Shown here piece after piece: positions 25,282 through 34,422 of a stretch of DNA of 64,000 bases. Source of the stretch: ZC4RG30 sp039932715. GTDB lineage: Bacteria > Pseudomonadota > Gammaproteobacteria > Steroidobacterales > Steroidobacteraceae. How positions within the stretch are numbered: position 1 is the stretch's first letter; each line of letters begins with the position of its first letter. A program made the translations under genes and the position numbers. The DNA lies in the NCBI GenBank assembly GCA_039932715.1, contig JBDTPN010000005.1:62001-126000 (forward strand), written 5' to 3'. The notes beneath the pieces were generated by a model. The model ran no database searches, was not told where the DNA came from, and saw nothing but the letters and a program-made list of their open reading frames with translations.

Positions 25282-27684
25282 GTGCCCCCTGAAAACGCAG
25301 CCAACGCCCTGACCGTCCCATTTGAAGCGCTGCGCATGACTGACGTCGAGTTCGTTGGCGGCAAGAACGCCTCGCTGGGCGAACTGATTGGCCAACTTGC
25401 GGCCGCAGGAGTCAGGGTGCCCGGCGGGTTCGCGACTACTGCGCTGGCGTTTCGCGATTTTCTGCAACAGAACGGATTGGCAGAGCGCATCGCAAGGCGC
25501 CTTGCCAAGTTGGACGCCAGCGACGTGCGCGCCCTGGCCCTCGCGGGAACGGAAATTCGGGGCTGGATCGTCGCCACGCCGTTTCCGCCCGCGCTTGAAG
25601 CACAGGTCAGCCAACGATTTTCCGACATGACCGCCCGGTATCCGCGCGCATCTTTTGCCGTCCGCTCATCAGCCACCGCCGAAGATCTGCCCGACGCCTC
25701 ATTCGCGGGCCAACAGGAAACCTTTCTCAATGTGACAGGCATCGACGGGATCATGCATTGCATGAAAGAGGTATTCGCCTCTCTCTACAACGATCGCGCC
25801 ATCAGCTATCGCGTGCACCAGGGCTACGCCCACGCAGACGTGGCCCTGTCTGCAGGGGTACAACTGATGGTGCGTTCGGATCTTGGCGCCGCCGGAGTCA
25901 TGTTCACGCTCGACACCGAGTCTGGCTTCCCGGACGTGGTCTTCATTACCTCGAGTTACGGGCTTGGCGAACTGGTCGTGCAGGGCGCGGTGAATCCGGA
26001 TGAGTTCTACGTGCACAAGCCTATGCTGGCGGCGGGAAAGAAGGCGCTCATCCGACGCTCGCTGGGCTCAAAACTGCAGACCATGCGTTTTGCCACGCCC
26101 CAGGAGAAGGCCGTGGACGGGAAGACCGTCGCGATAGCGGATACGCCGGATGCGCAGCGAAACCGCTATTCACTCAACGACGCCCAGGTGATGGAACTCG
26201 CCACGTATGCCATGTCCATCGAGGCGCACTACGGACGACCCATGGACATAGAGTGGGGGCTGGATGGTGTGGATGGCCAGCTGTACATCCTGCAGGCGCG
26301 ACCGGAAACCGTAAAGAGCCGGCGTGGCGAACGTGTTGAGCAGCGCTACCTGCTCAAGGGCACCGGCAAAGTGCTGACCGAGGGGCGGGCTATCGGCCAG
26401 AAAATAGGCATCGGTGTGGTGCGACTGGTGGGGAGCGCGTCTGAGATGGATCGGGTGCAACCGGGCGACGTGCTGGTCACGGACATGACCGACCCCAACT
26501 GGGAGCCCATCATGAAACGCGCCAGCGCCATCGTGACCAATCGCGGTGGCCGCACCTGCCATGCCGCGATCATCGCGCGCGAACTGGGTATTCCCGCAGT
26601 TGTGGGCTGCGGCAACGCGACTGCACGATTGACTGAGGGTGCGGATGTCACGGTGGTTTGTTCGGAGGGCGACACCGGCTACGTGTATGAGGGCCGGCTG
26701 GAAACCCAGGTGACCGACGTGCAACGCGCGGCCATGCCCGAATGCCCGGTGAAGATCATGATGAACGTGGGCAACCCGCAGCTGGCCTTTGAATTCGCGC
26801 AGATGCCCAACAGCGGCGTCGGCCTGGCGAGGCTGGAGTTCATCATCAACAACATCATCGGCATCCATCCCAAGGCCATACTCGACTATCCGGGCATACC
26901 TGTTGATTTGCGCGCGGCAGTTGAATCGGCCTCGCGCGGGCACGCCACACCGCGCGCGTTCTACGTGGACAAGATGGCCGAAGGGGTCGCAACCATCGCG
27001 GCCGCATTCTGGCCCAAGCCGGTCATCGTGCGGTTGTCGGATTTCAAATCGAATGAATACCGCAAGCTGGTCGGCGGAACCCGCTATGAGCCCCAGGAAG
27101 AAAATCCGATGCTGGGCTTTCGCGGCGCCAGTCGCTATCTGAGTGGCGAATTCGCCGAGGCATTTGCCCTGGAATGTGAGGCGCTCAAGTTTGTGCGCGA
27201 AGACATGGGCCTGACCAATGTGCAGATCATGGTGCCCTTTGTGCGTACGCTGGAACAGGCGCGCACGGTCACCCAGATGTTGGCCGATCGTGGACTGGGT
27301 CGTGGAGTCGATGGCCTGCGCGTCATCATGATGTGTGAGGTGCCCAGCAACTCAATCCTGGCAGAGCAGTTCCTCGAATATTTCGACGGCATGTCGATTG
27401 GATCCAATGACCTGACGCAGCTGACGCTGGGGCTGGACCGGGATTCCGGCCTTGAACAGCTGGCTCGGGATTTCGATGAGCGTGATCCGGCGGTGAAGTC
27501 GTTGATTTCCGCCGCCATCAAGGCCTGCCTTGCCAAGGGCAAGTACATCGGAATTTGTGGCCAGGGCCCCAGCGATCACCCGGACTTCGCCGACTGGCTG
27601 GTGCAGGAAGGCATCGAATCCATATCGCTCAATCCCGACACGGTTGTTGATACCTGGCAGCGCCTGGCGTCAGGAGCCTCCTGA
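25282..27684 (+). CDS. ppsA: Phosphoenolpyruvate synthase
   Basis: 800 residues. The GTG start is supported by a TGGAG site six bases upstream and by the conserved N-terminus (VEFVGGKNASLGEL). Domains: N-terminal ATP-grasp (about 20-330, SFAVRSSATAEDLPDASFAGQQ), swivelling phosphohistidine domain with catalytic His427 in GGRTCHAAIIARELG, and PEP-binding TIM barrel (about 480-795) ending GICGQGPSDHPD with the catalytic Cys. It makes PEP from pyruvate and ATP for gluconeogenesis. The threonine next to the catalytic His (RTCH) is the expected PpsR target. Confidence 0.97.
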   Translation: MPPENAANALTVPFEALRMTDVEFVGGKNASLGELIGQLAAAGVRVPGGFATTALAFRDFLQQNGLAERIARRLAKLDASDVRALALAGTEIRGWIVATPFPPALEAQVSQRFSDMTARYPRASFAVRSSATAEDLPDASFAGQQETFLNVTGIDGIMHCMKEVFASLYNDRAISYRVHQGYAHADVALSAGVQLMVRSDLGAAGVMFTLDTESGFPDVVFITSSYGLGELVVQGAVNPDEFYVHKPMLAAGKKALIRRSLGSKLQTMRFATPQEKAVDGKTVAIADTPDAQRNRYSLNDAQVMELATYAMSIEAHYGRPMDIEWGLDGVDGQLYILQARPETVKSRRGERVEQRYLLKGTGKVLTEGRAIGQKIGIGVVRLVGSASEMDRVQPGDVLVTDMTDPNWEPIMKRASAIVTNRGGRTCHAAIIARELGIPAVVGCGNATARLTEGADVTVVCSEGDTGYVYEGRLETQVTDVQRAAMPECPVKIMMNVGNPQLAFEFAQMPNSGVGLARLEFIINNIIGIHPKAILDYPGIPVDLRAAVESASRGHATPRAFYVDKMAEGVATIAAAFWPKPVIVRLSDFKSNEYRKLVGGTRYEPQEENPMLGFRGASRYLSGEFAEAFALECEALKFVREDMGLTNVQIMVPFVRTLEQARTVTQMLADRGLGRGVDGLRVIMMCEVPSNSILAEQFLEYFDGMSIGSNDLTQLTLGLDRDSGLEQLARDFDERDPAVKSLISAAIKACLAKGKYIGICGQGPSDHPDFADWLVQEGIESISLNPDTVVDTWQRLASGAS

Positions 27685-27777
27685 GTTGGCCCCTGCCGCC
27701 GATACAATACGTAAAAGCCAGCTGTTGCAGAATCGCCGCCGGCAAGCAGGCGCGTGAAAGGAAACACGAATCCCCAA

Positions 27778-28233
27778 ATGAAAAAGAAATCGAAGATGCC
27801 GCCTCAAGGGTTTACGCCCAAGTCACTGGCCACTGCGCAGACGATCGCCAAGCAAGCCAGGCGCCAGGTCAAAAAAGCGAAGCAACTGGTCAAGCTGGCG
27901 CGTCGCAAATTGAAACAGGCGAAGGCTACAGCCAGGCGTGCCCGCCGATTGGCCGAATCCATGCTGCGCAAGTTGAAGAAGTTGAAGCCGGCGGAGAAGG
28001 CGAAAGTCGCGGGCAAGATAAAGAAGAAGGCCGTGGCAAAGGCCAAGGTAAAGCGCGTTGTACGGGCCAGGTTGGCGCGCCCCAGGATTGCGCCGGTAAT
28101 AGCGGCACCCGCGAAGGCGCCCGCTGCAAAAGCTACACGCAAGAATAGGTCGAAGCCTGCCGCCGCGGTCCCGGCCGATTTCGCTAGCGTGCTCGCTTCG
28201 ACGTCGCATCCCGAACTGACCCCGGAAGACTGA
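27778..28233 (+). CDS. Lysine/alanine-rich histone H1-like protein
   Basis: 151 residues from MKKKSKMPPQGF (a GTG at 27754 is an alternative start). About a third of the residues are Lys or Arg. Residues 20-75 form a long basic helix (KQARRQVKKAKQLVKLARRK) and the rest is an extended KAK/PAK tail. Composition resembles bacterial histone H1-like and AlgP-like nucleoid proteins, so DNA or RNA binding is likely, but low complexity prevents a firm family call. It is notable that a SET-domain lysine methyltransferase with similar tails occurs at 52579. Confidence 0.65.
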   Translation: MKKKSKMPPQGFTPKSLATAQTIAKQARRQVKKAKQLVKLARRKLKQAKATARRARRLAESMLRKLKKLKPAEKAKVAGKIKKKAVAKAKVKRVVRARLARPRIAPVIAAPAKAPAAKATRKNRSKPAAAVPADFASVLASTSHPELTPED

Positions 28234-28260
28234 CCATTCGGGCCGGGCTTAGTGCCAATG

Positions 28261-28271
28261 CCTGATGGCTA

Positions 28272-28276
<5 letters not shown>
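28261..28276. terminator. Short hairpin between convergent genes
   Basis: CCTGAT-GGCT-ATCAGG forms a perfect 6-bp stem over the katG stop codon, 27 bases after the lysine-rich protein. No T-run follows, so termination is only possible. Confidence 0.3.
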
Positions 28277-30446
<2,170 letters not shown>

Positions 30447-30507
30447 GCTTCCCTACCTGCCTTGTTGTTGGCGTATCGATCAGGCCCCACCGTATGCCCA
30501 TCCGGCC

Positions 30508-30536
30508 AACGATTCAATTCAATTGAAACGATTCAA
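30508..30536. repeat. 10-bp direct repeat in katG upstream region
   Basis: AACGATTCAA occurs at 30508-30517 and 30527-30536, start to start 19 bases, about two helical turns. An internal palindrome TTCAATTGAA (30518-30527) lies between. Possible regulator site for katG. Confidence 0.5.
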
Positions 30537-30539
30537 TCA

Positions 30540-30554
30540 ATAGATTTTGCCTAT
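30540..30554. promoter_or_regulatory. OxyR-like half-site
   Basis: ATAGATTTTGCCTAT fits the ATAG-N7-CTAT unit of the OxyR consensus. It lies 94 bases before the katG ATG. A second good unit at the expected spacing is not seen, so binding is uncertain. Confidence 0.4.
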
Positions 30555-30569
30555 GATCATTCAGCGGGG

Positions 30570-30598
30570 AAAAAACGGCGGGCCTTTCGACCCGCCGT
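30570..30598 (-). terminator. Rho-independent terminator for tRNA-Ser
   Basis: On the minus strand ACGGCGGG-N8-CCCGCCGT forms a perfect 8-bp GC-rich stem followed by a run of T. It lies about 100 bases after the tRNA-Ser 3' end. Confidence 0.65.
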
Positions 30599-30645
30599 CC
30601 GTTTTGCAACGACCGCTGAATTTATAAGATCAGAAATTGACCGTT

Positions 30646-30674
30646 AACCCGGGGCACCGAGCTCGGGTTTTTTT
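30646..30674 (+). terminator. Rho-independent terminator, plus strand
   Basis: AACCCG and CGGGTT arms (30646-30651 and 30664-30669) enclose a CCGAGCTCGG palindrome and are followed by a T7 run. No protein gene precedes it on this strand, which is why a small RNA is considered. Confidence 0.5.
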
Positions 30675-30695
30675 GGGAGCCGTGCTTTTCCGGAT

Positions 30696-30785
<90 letters not shown>

Positions 30786-30827
30786 GCAGCCTTGGCCCCT
30801 TATTCAGGGAGCGCTATTCTATGGAAC

Positions 30828-31088
30828 ATGGAACCGGAACGCATCACATTCCCGACCGAGTACCCCATCAAGGTTGTGGCGCGCGCGGCTCCTGACCTGC
30901 GGGGCCGTCTGGACGCGATTTTCATCCGGCATTTCGGAGAGTTCGAAGCCAATCGCGTCACTGAGCGGGCCTCGGGACAAAGCAACTTCGCGGCAATTAC
31001 GTACGCAATGGTGGTCCAGGGAGAGGACCAGCTCAAGGCATTGAACGCAGAACTGCAGGGGACTGAAGGCGTAGTGCTAGTCCTTTAG
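30828..31088 (+). CDS. DUF493/YbeD family protein
   Basis: 86 residues from MEPERITFPTEYPIKVV, matching the 87-residue YbeD. Family features are FPTEYPIKVVARA, the central TERASGQSNFAAITYAMVV and the ferredoxin-like fold pattern. The family is a conserved neighbour of lipB and may influence lipoate metabolism, though its function is not established. Here it faces lipB and overlaps its 3' end by 56 bases on the opposite strand, unlike the co-directional order in enterobacteria. Confidence 0.88.
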   Translation: MEPERITFPTEYPIKVVARAAPDLRGRLDAIFIRHFGEFEANRVTERASGQSNFAAITYAMVVQGEDQLKALNAELQGTEGVVLVL

Positions 31089-31659
31089 CCAGCTCGCGTC
31101 CGACGTGCTCGACGTGGCCAGAAACACCCAGCTCTTTCAGTTGCGTGACTTCCATGCCCACCATGCCGCACGGGTTGATCCGCGCGAACGGGGTGAGGTC
31201 CATGGCCACATTGAGCGCCAGTCCGTGATAGCTGGCGCCGCGGCGAATGCGCATGCCGACACTGGCCAGTTTGCGTCCATCCACATAGACACCGGGTGCA
31301 TCGCGGCGACCGACGGCATGTACGCCAAATGGCGCCACCAGATCAATCACCGATTTTTCCAACGCCACAATCAGATCGCGCACGCCCATGCCAAGCCGGC
31401 GGATGTCGATCAGGGGATACACGATCAGCTGACCGGGACCGTGATAAGTGACCTGCCCTCCCCGATCCGTCTGCACCACAGGGATGTCACCTGCGGCCAG
31501 CACATGGCCAGGATCGGCAGCCATTCCCAGGGTAAACACCGGCGGATGTTCGAGCAGCCATATCTCGTCCGGGGTTGCGGAATCACGTGCGTCGGTAAAG
31601 CGCTGCATGGCGCGCCAGGCAGGCTCGTACTCGACTCGCCCCAACCAACGCGTGATCAC
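31033..31659 (-). CDS. lipB: Octanoyltransferase LipB
   Basis: 208 residues from a GTG that overlaps the lipA stop (GTGA), which sets the start. It moves octanoate from acyl carrier protein to lipoyl domains. Catalytic Cys164 in INPCGMVGMEVTQL and Lys130 in DGRKLASVGMRIR are present, as are RGGQVTYHGPGQLIVYPL and ASYHGLALNV. Length matches E. coli LipB (213). It works directly before LipA in the same operon. Confidence 0.96.
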   Translation of the reverse strand: MITRWLGRVEYEPAWRAMQRFTDARDSATPDEIWLLEHPPVFTLGMAADPGHVLAAGDIPVVQTDRGGQVTYHGPGQLIVYPLIDIRRLGMGVRDLIVALEKSVIDLVAPFGVHAVGRRDAPGVYVDGRKLASVGMRIRRGASYHGLALNVAMDLTPFARINPCGMVGMEVTQLKELGVSGHVEHVGRELAKGLALRLQSPAVLRSMP

Positions 31660-32690
31660 GTATGGCTCGAAAGGCCCACGTTGTTGCCAGCCAGCGCCTG
31701 TTCTGCGCGATAACTGGAGCGCACCAACGGTCCGGCAACGCATTCGCGGAAACCACGCTCCAGTGCCGCATGTCGATAAGCATCGAACTGCGCGGGCGTC
31801 ACGAAACGCGCCACGGGAAGATGATTTGGTGTAGGTCGAAGGTATTGACCCAGCGTCAGCAGGTCCACGCGGGCCGCGCGCAAATCGTCCATGGCTTCGA
31901 AAATCTCTGCATCGGTTTCACCCAGTCCCAGCATCAGGCTGGACTTGGTCAGCACATCGGGGCGATGCCGCTTGGCATGTGTCAGCACGGCCAGCGTCTG
32001 GTCATAGCCAGCGCGCGCATCGCGCACCGTGCGGCTCAGGCGCCGCACGGTTTCCTGGTTCTGCGCAAATACCTGCAGGCCGGAATCGACCACCGTTTCA
32101 ACGTCGTGCAACACGCCCTGGAAATCCGGGGTCAGCGCTTCCACCGCGGTGGCTGGACTGCGCTGGCGAATTTCGCGCACGCAGGCAGCAAAATGTGCGG
32201 CGCCGCCATCAGGCAGATCGTCACGATTGACGCTGGTGAGCACGATGTACGTGAGGCCCATCAATGTGACGCTCTTGGCGACATTGGCCGGCTCTTCGGC
32301 ATCCAGCCAGCCGCGCGGGTTACCCGTATCCACGGCGCAGAAGCGGCAGGCACGCGTACACACGGCGCCCATCAGCATGATGGTGGCAGTGCCAGCATTC
32401 CAGCATTCACCGATGTTGGGGCACTTGGCCTCTTCGCATACGGTGGCCAGTCGATGTGCATGCACGTTACGGCGAATCTCGGAGTAGCGCTGGCCCGTAG
32501 CCGGCAGCGCCTTGAGCCAGCGCGGCTTGCCAGTCATGGGTGCGGCATCAATGCCGGAAGCGCGCGCCTTCTGGCCATCGCGAATCGCCGCGAAACCCTG
32601 CGCTGTCTGGTATTTCTCGCCGCTGCGCGCGCCGGTGGCAAATGGCGCCGCCGGCTCCACGACAACTTCGATGCCTTTGAGCTCGCTCAT
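31656..32690 (-). CDS. lipA: Lipoyl synthase LipA
   Basis: 344 residues from MSELKGIEVV; an upstream TTG (32717) would overlap murU and is rejected. The auxiliary cluster motif is CEEAKCPNIGEC (Cys85, 90, 96) and the radical-SAM cluster motif is CTRACRFC (Cys111, 115, 118). The C-terminal RSSYRAEQA supplies the serine ligand of the auxiliary cluster. It inserts two sulfurs into octanoylated proteins. It follows murU by seven bases and is coupled to lipB. Confidence 0.97.
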   Translation of the reverse strand: MSELKGIEVVVEPAAPFATGARSGEKYQTAQGFAAIRDGQKARASGIDAAPMTGKPRWLKALPATGQRYSEIRRNVHAHRLATVCEEAKCPNIGECWNAGTATIMLMGAVCTRACRFCAVDTGNPRGWLDAEEPANVAKSVTLMGLTYIVLTSVNRDDLPDGGAAHFAACVREIRQRSPATAVEALTPDFQGVLHDVETVVDSGLQVFAQNQETVRRLSRTVRDARAGYDQTLAVLTHAKRHRPDVLTKSSLMLGLGETDAEIFEAMDDLRAARVDLLTLGQYLRPTPNHLPVARFVTPAQFDAYRHAALERGFRECVAGPLVRSSYRAEQALAGNNVGLSSHT

Positions 32691-32697
32691 TGCCGGC

Positions 32698-33372
32698 TCA
32701 TGGTCGCACGCTGGCAAGTTGGGCGTCGAGTTCGTGCAGCCGCTGCGGCGTACCGATATCCAGCCAGCGCCCGGAGTGCTTTTGTCCGCCCAGCCTGCCC
32801 GCGGCTAACGCCCGCGCCAGCCACGGAAGCAAGGGAAACCTGCCGGGTTGCGCGCCTGCGAACAGCTGCGGTCGCAGCAGGGAAATCCCGGAGTACGTCA
32901 GGCGCTCGCCCCCTTGGGTGCCGATGCGGCCGCGCGCATCCAGCCAGAAGTCACCTTCAACGTGATGGACCGGGTTGGGCACCAGCACCAACTGCGCCAG
33001 GTCATCCGGCGCAATGCGCAACGAGGCGAATTCCACGTCGGTGTAAACGTCGCTGTTGACCAGCAGGAACGGTCCGTCACCCAGCAACGGCAGCGCATTG
33101 ACCAGGCCACCGCCGGTCTCCAGCGCTGGCCATGGCTCGCGGCTCCAGGCGATATTCACGCCAAAATCGCTGCCATCTCCCAGTGCTGCAACGATCAGTT
33201 CGCCCAGCCACGACACATTGATCACGACCTCAGTGAACCCCGCGCGCGCAAGGCGTTCCAGATGCCAGGCAATCAGCGGCTTGCCGGCAACCTGCAACAA
33301 AGGCTTGGGACGCTCATCAGTCAGCGGTCGCATGCGTTCGCCACGGCCAGCGGCCAGCAACATCACCTTCAT
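32698..33372 (-). CDS. murU: N-acetylmuramate-1-phosphate uridylyltransferase MurU
   Basis: 224-residue nucleotidyltransferase. The nucleotide-binding signature MLLAAGRGERMRPLTDERPKPLL opens the protein; metal-binding Asp is in LLVNSDVYTD and ETGGGLVNAL is the sugar-binding loop. In the MurU/AmgK bypass this enzyme makes UDP-MurNAc from recycled sugar. The start overlaps the amgK stop (ATGA), the usual pairing that separates it from other sugar nucleotidyltransferases. Confidence 0.92.
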   Translation of the reverse strand: MKVMLLAAGRGERMRPLTDERPKPLLQVAGKPLIAWHLERLARAGFTEVVINVSWLGELIVAALGDGSDFGVNIAWSREPWPALETGGGLVNALPLLGDGPFLLVNSDVYTDVEFASLRIAPDDLAQLVLVPNPVHHVEGDFWLDARGRIGTQGGERLTYSGISLLRPQLFAGAQPGRFPLLPWLARALAAGRLGGQKHSGRWLDIGTPQRLHELDAQLASVRP

Positions 33373-34403
33373 GCGGGCACCACCGCCAACGCCCGGTGGT
33401 TGGCAGCCGGCAGCGCCGGTACCAGCTTGCGCTCCACGAATTGGCTGAAGGCACGCAGCTCCGGATACATGCCGGCGACTTCCCGCACGTATTCAAGGGT
33501 GCGCGGCAGGTCGGCCAGGTAGCCGGGTTTGCCGTCGCGATGATTGAGGCGCGCGAAAATACCCAGCACCTTGAGGTGGCGCTGCAGGCCGATGAGATCG
33601 AACCAGCGCAGGAACTGCTCCTGCGATGCGCCCGCCAGCTCCTGTCCCTCCAGCCTTGCGCGGAACTGCGCCACCCAGCGCTCCACCCGCGCACGCGGCC
33701 AGGCCACATAGCAGTCCTTGAGTATGGATGCCAGGTCGTAGGCCACCGGTCCGCGCAGGGCATCCTGGAAATCGATGACCCCTGGCGAACGCGTGGGAAG
33801 GATCATCAGGTTGCGAGAGTGATAGTCGCGGTGCACGAACACCTGCGGCTGCTCCAGTGCTTCGACAATCAGGAATTCGAATGTCTCGCGCAGCAACCGC
33901 GACTCGACCGCATCGGGCTCGAATCCCAGGTGCCGGATGCAGAACCATTCGGGCAACAGTTGCATTTCCCGCAGCAGCACGGCACGGTCATAGGGCGGCA
34001 GCTGCACGGACGCCATTGCACCGCGCAACTGCAGCGCCGCCAGCTCGTCAAGCGCGGCCGTGTACAGGGCATCCGGGTCGCCGCCGGACTGCAGGGCCGT
34101 GAGCATATGGGTGGACCCCAGGTCCTCGAGCAGCGCCAGGCCACGCGTGGTGTCATGCGCATACACGTGCGGTACGTGGACGCTGCATTGTTCCAGCAGA
34201 CCCGAGACGTGCAGGTAGCCGGCCAGATCCTCATGCGCGGGCGGGGCGTCCATGACCACGCGGGTGCCGCCATCTGGCAACCAGACGCGAAAATAGCGGC
34301 GAAAACTGGCGTCGGCTGAAGCCGGGGCCAACTCAATGGGGCCGAGATTGAGGTCCGCCTGCAGCCAATCGCGCAGCAAGCCGAGTCGCGGGTCAGGTGT
34401 CAT
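33369..34403 (-). CDS. amgK: N-acetylmuramate/N-acetylglucosamine kinase AmgK
   Basis: 344 residues from MTPDPRLGLLRDWLQ, of the aminoglycoside-phosphotransferase fold. Catalytic HRDYHSRNLMI (Brenner motif) and the metal motif GVIDFQDALRGPVAYDL are intact. It phosphorylates MurNAc at C1 to feed MurU in cell-wall recycling, a route linked to intrinsic fosfomycin resistance in pseudomonads. It diverges from lptD with only 17 bases between the start codons. Confidence 0.92.
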   Translation of the reverse strand: MTPDPRLGLLRDWLQADLNLGPIELAPASADASFRRYFRVWLPDGGTRVVMDAPPAHEDLAGYLHVSGLLEQCSVHVPHVYAHDTTRGLALLEDLGSTHMLTALQSGGDPDALYTAALDELAALQLRGAMASVQLPPYDRAVLLREMQLLPEWFCIRHLGFEPDAVESRLLRETFEFLIVEALEQPQVFVHRDYHSRNLMILPTRSPGVIDFQDALRGPVAYDLASILKDCYVAWPRARVERWVAQFRARLEGQELAGASQEQFLRWFDLIGLQRHLKVLGIFARLNHRDGKPGYLADLPRTLEYVREVAGMYPELRAFSQFVERKLVPALPAANHRALAVVPA

Positions 34404-34416
34404 GGATGCAGACCAG

Positions 34417-34422
34417 TATAAT
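34417..34422 (+). promoter_or_regulatory. TATAAT at the lptD start
   Basis: A perfect TATAAT overlaps the first candidate lptD ATG (34421). If used, the message would begin near 34429 and translation would have to start at 34433 or 34439. No good -35 is present, and it lies at the beginning of amgK on the other strand. Confidence 0.35.

Larger units (their letters stand above)
30559..30674 (+). ncRNA. Candidate small RNA divergent from katG
   Basis: The region has small-RNA architecture on the plus strand: a -10-like TATGAT (30552-30557), a nested hairpin (outer arms 30559-30567 and 30613-30621, inner 8-bp stem 30575-30598), an A/T-rich unpaired stretch (30622-30645), and a terminator hairpin with seven T. 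No -35 at standard spacing is visible, and the inner hairpin alternatively serves as the tRNA-Ser terminator on the other strand. Confidence 0.25.
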
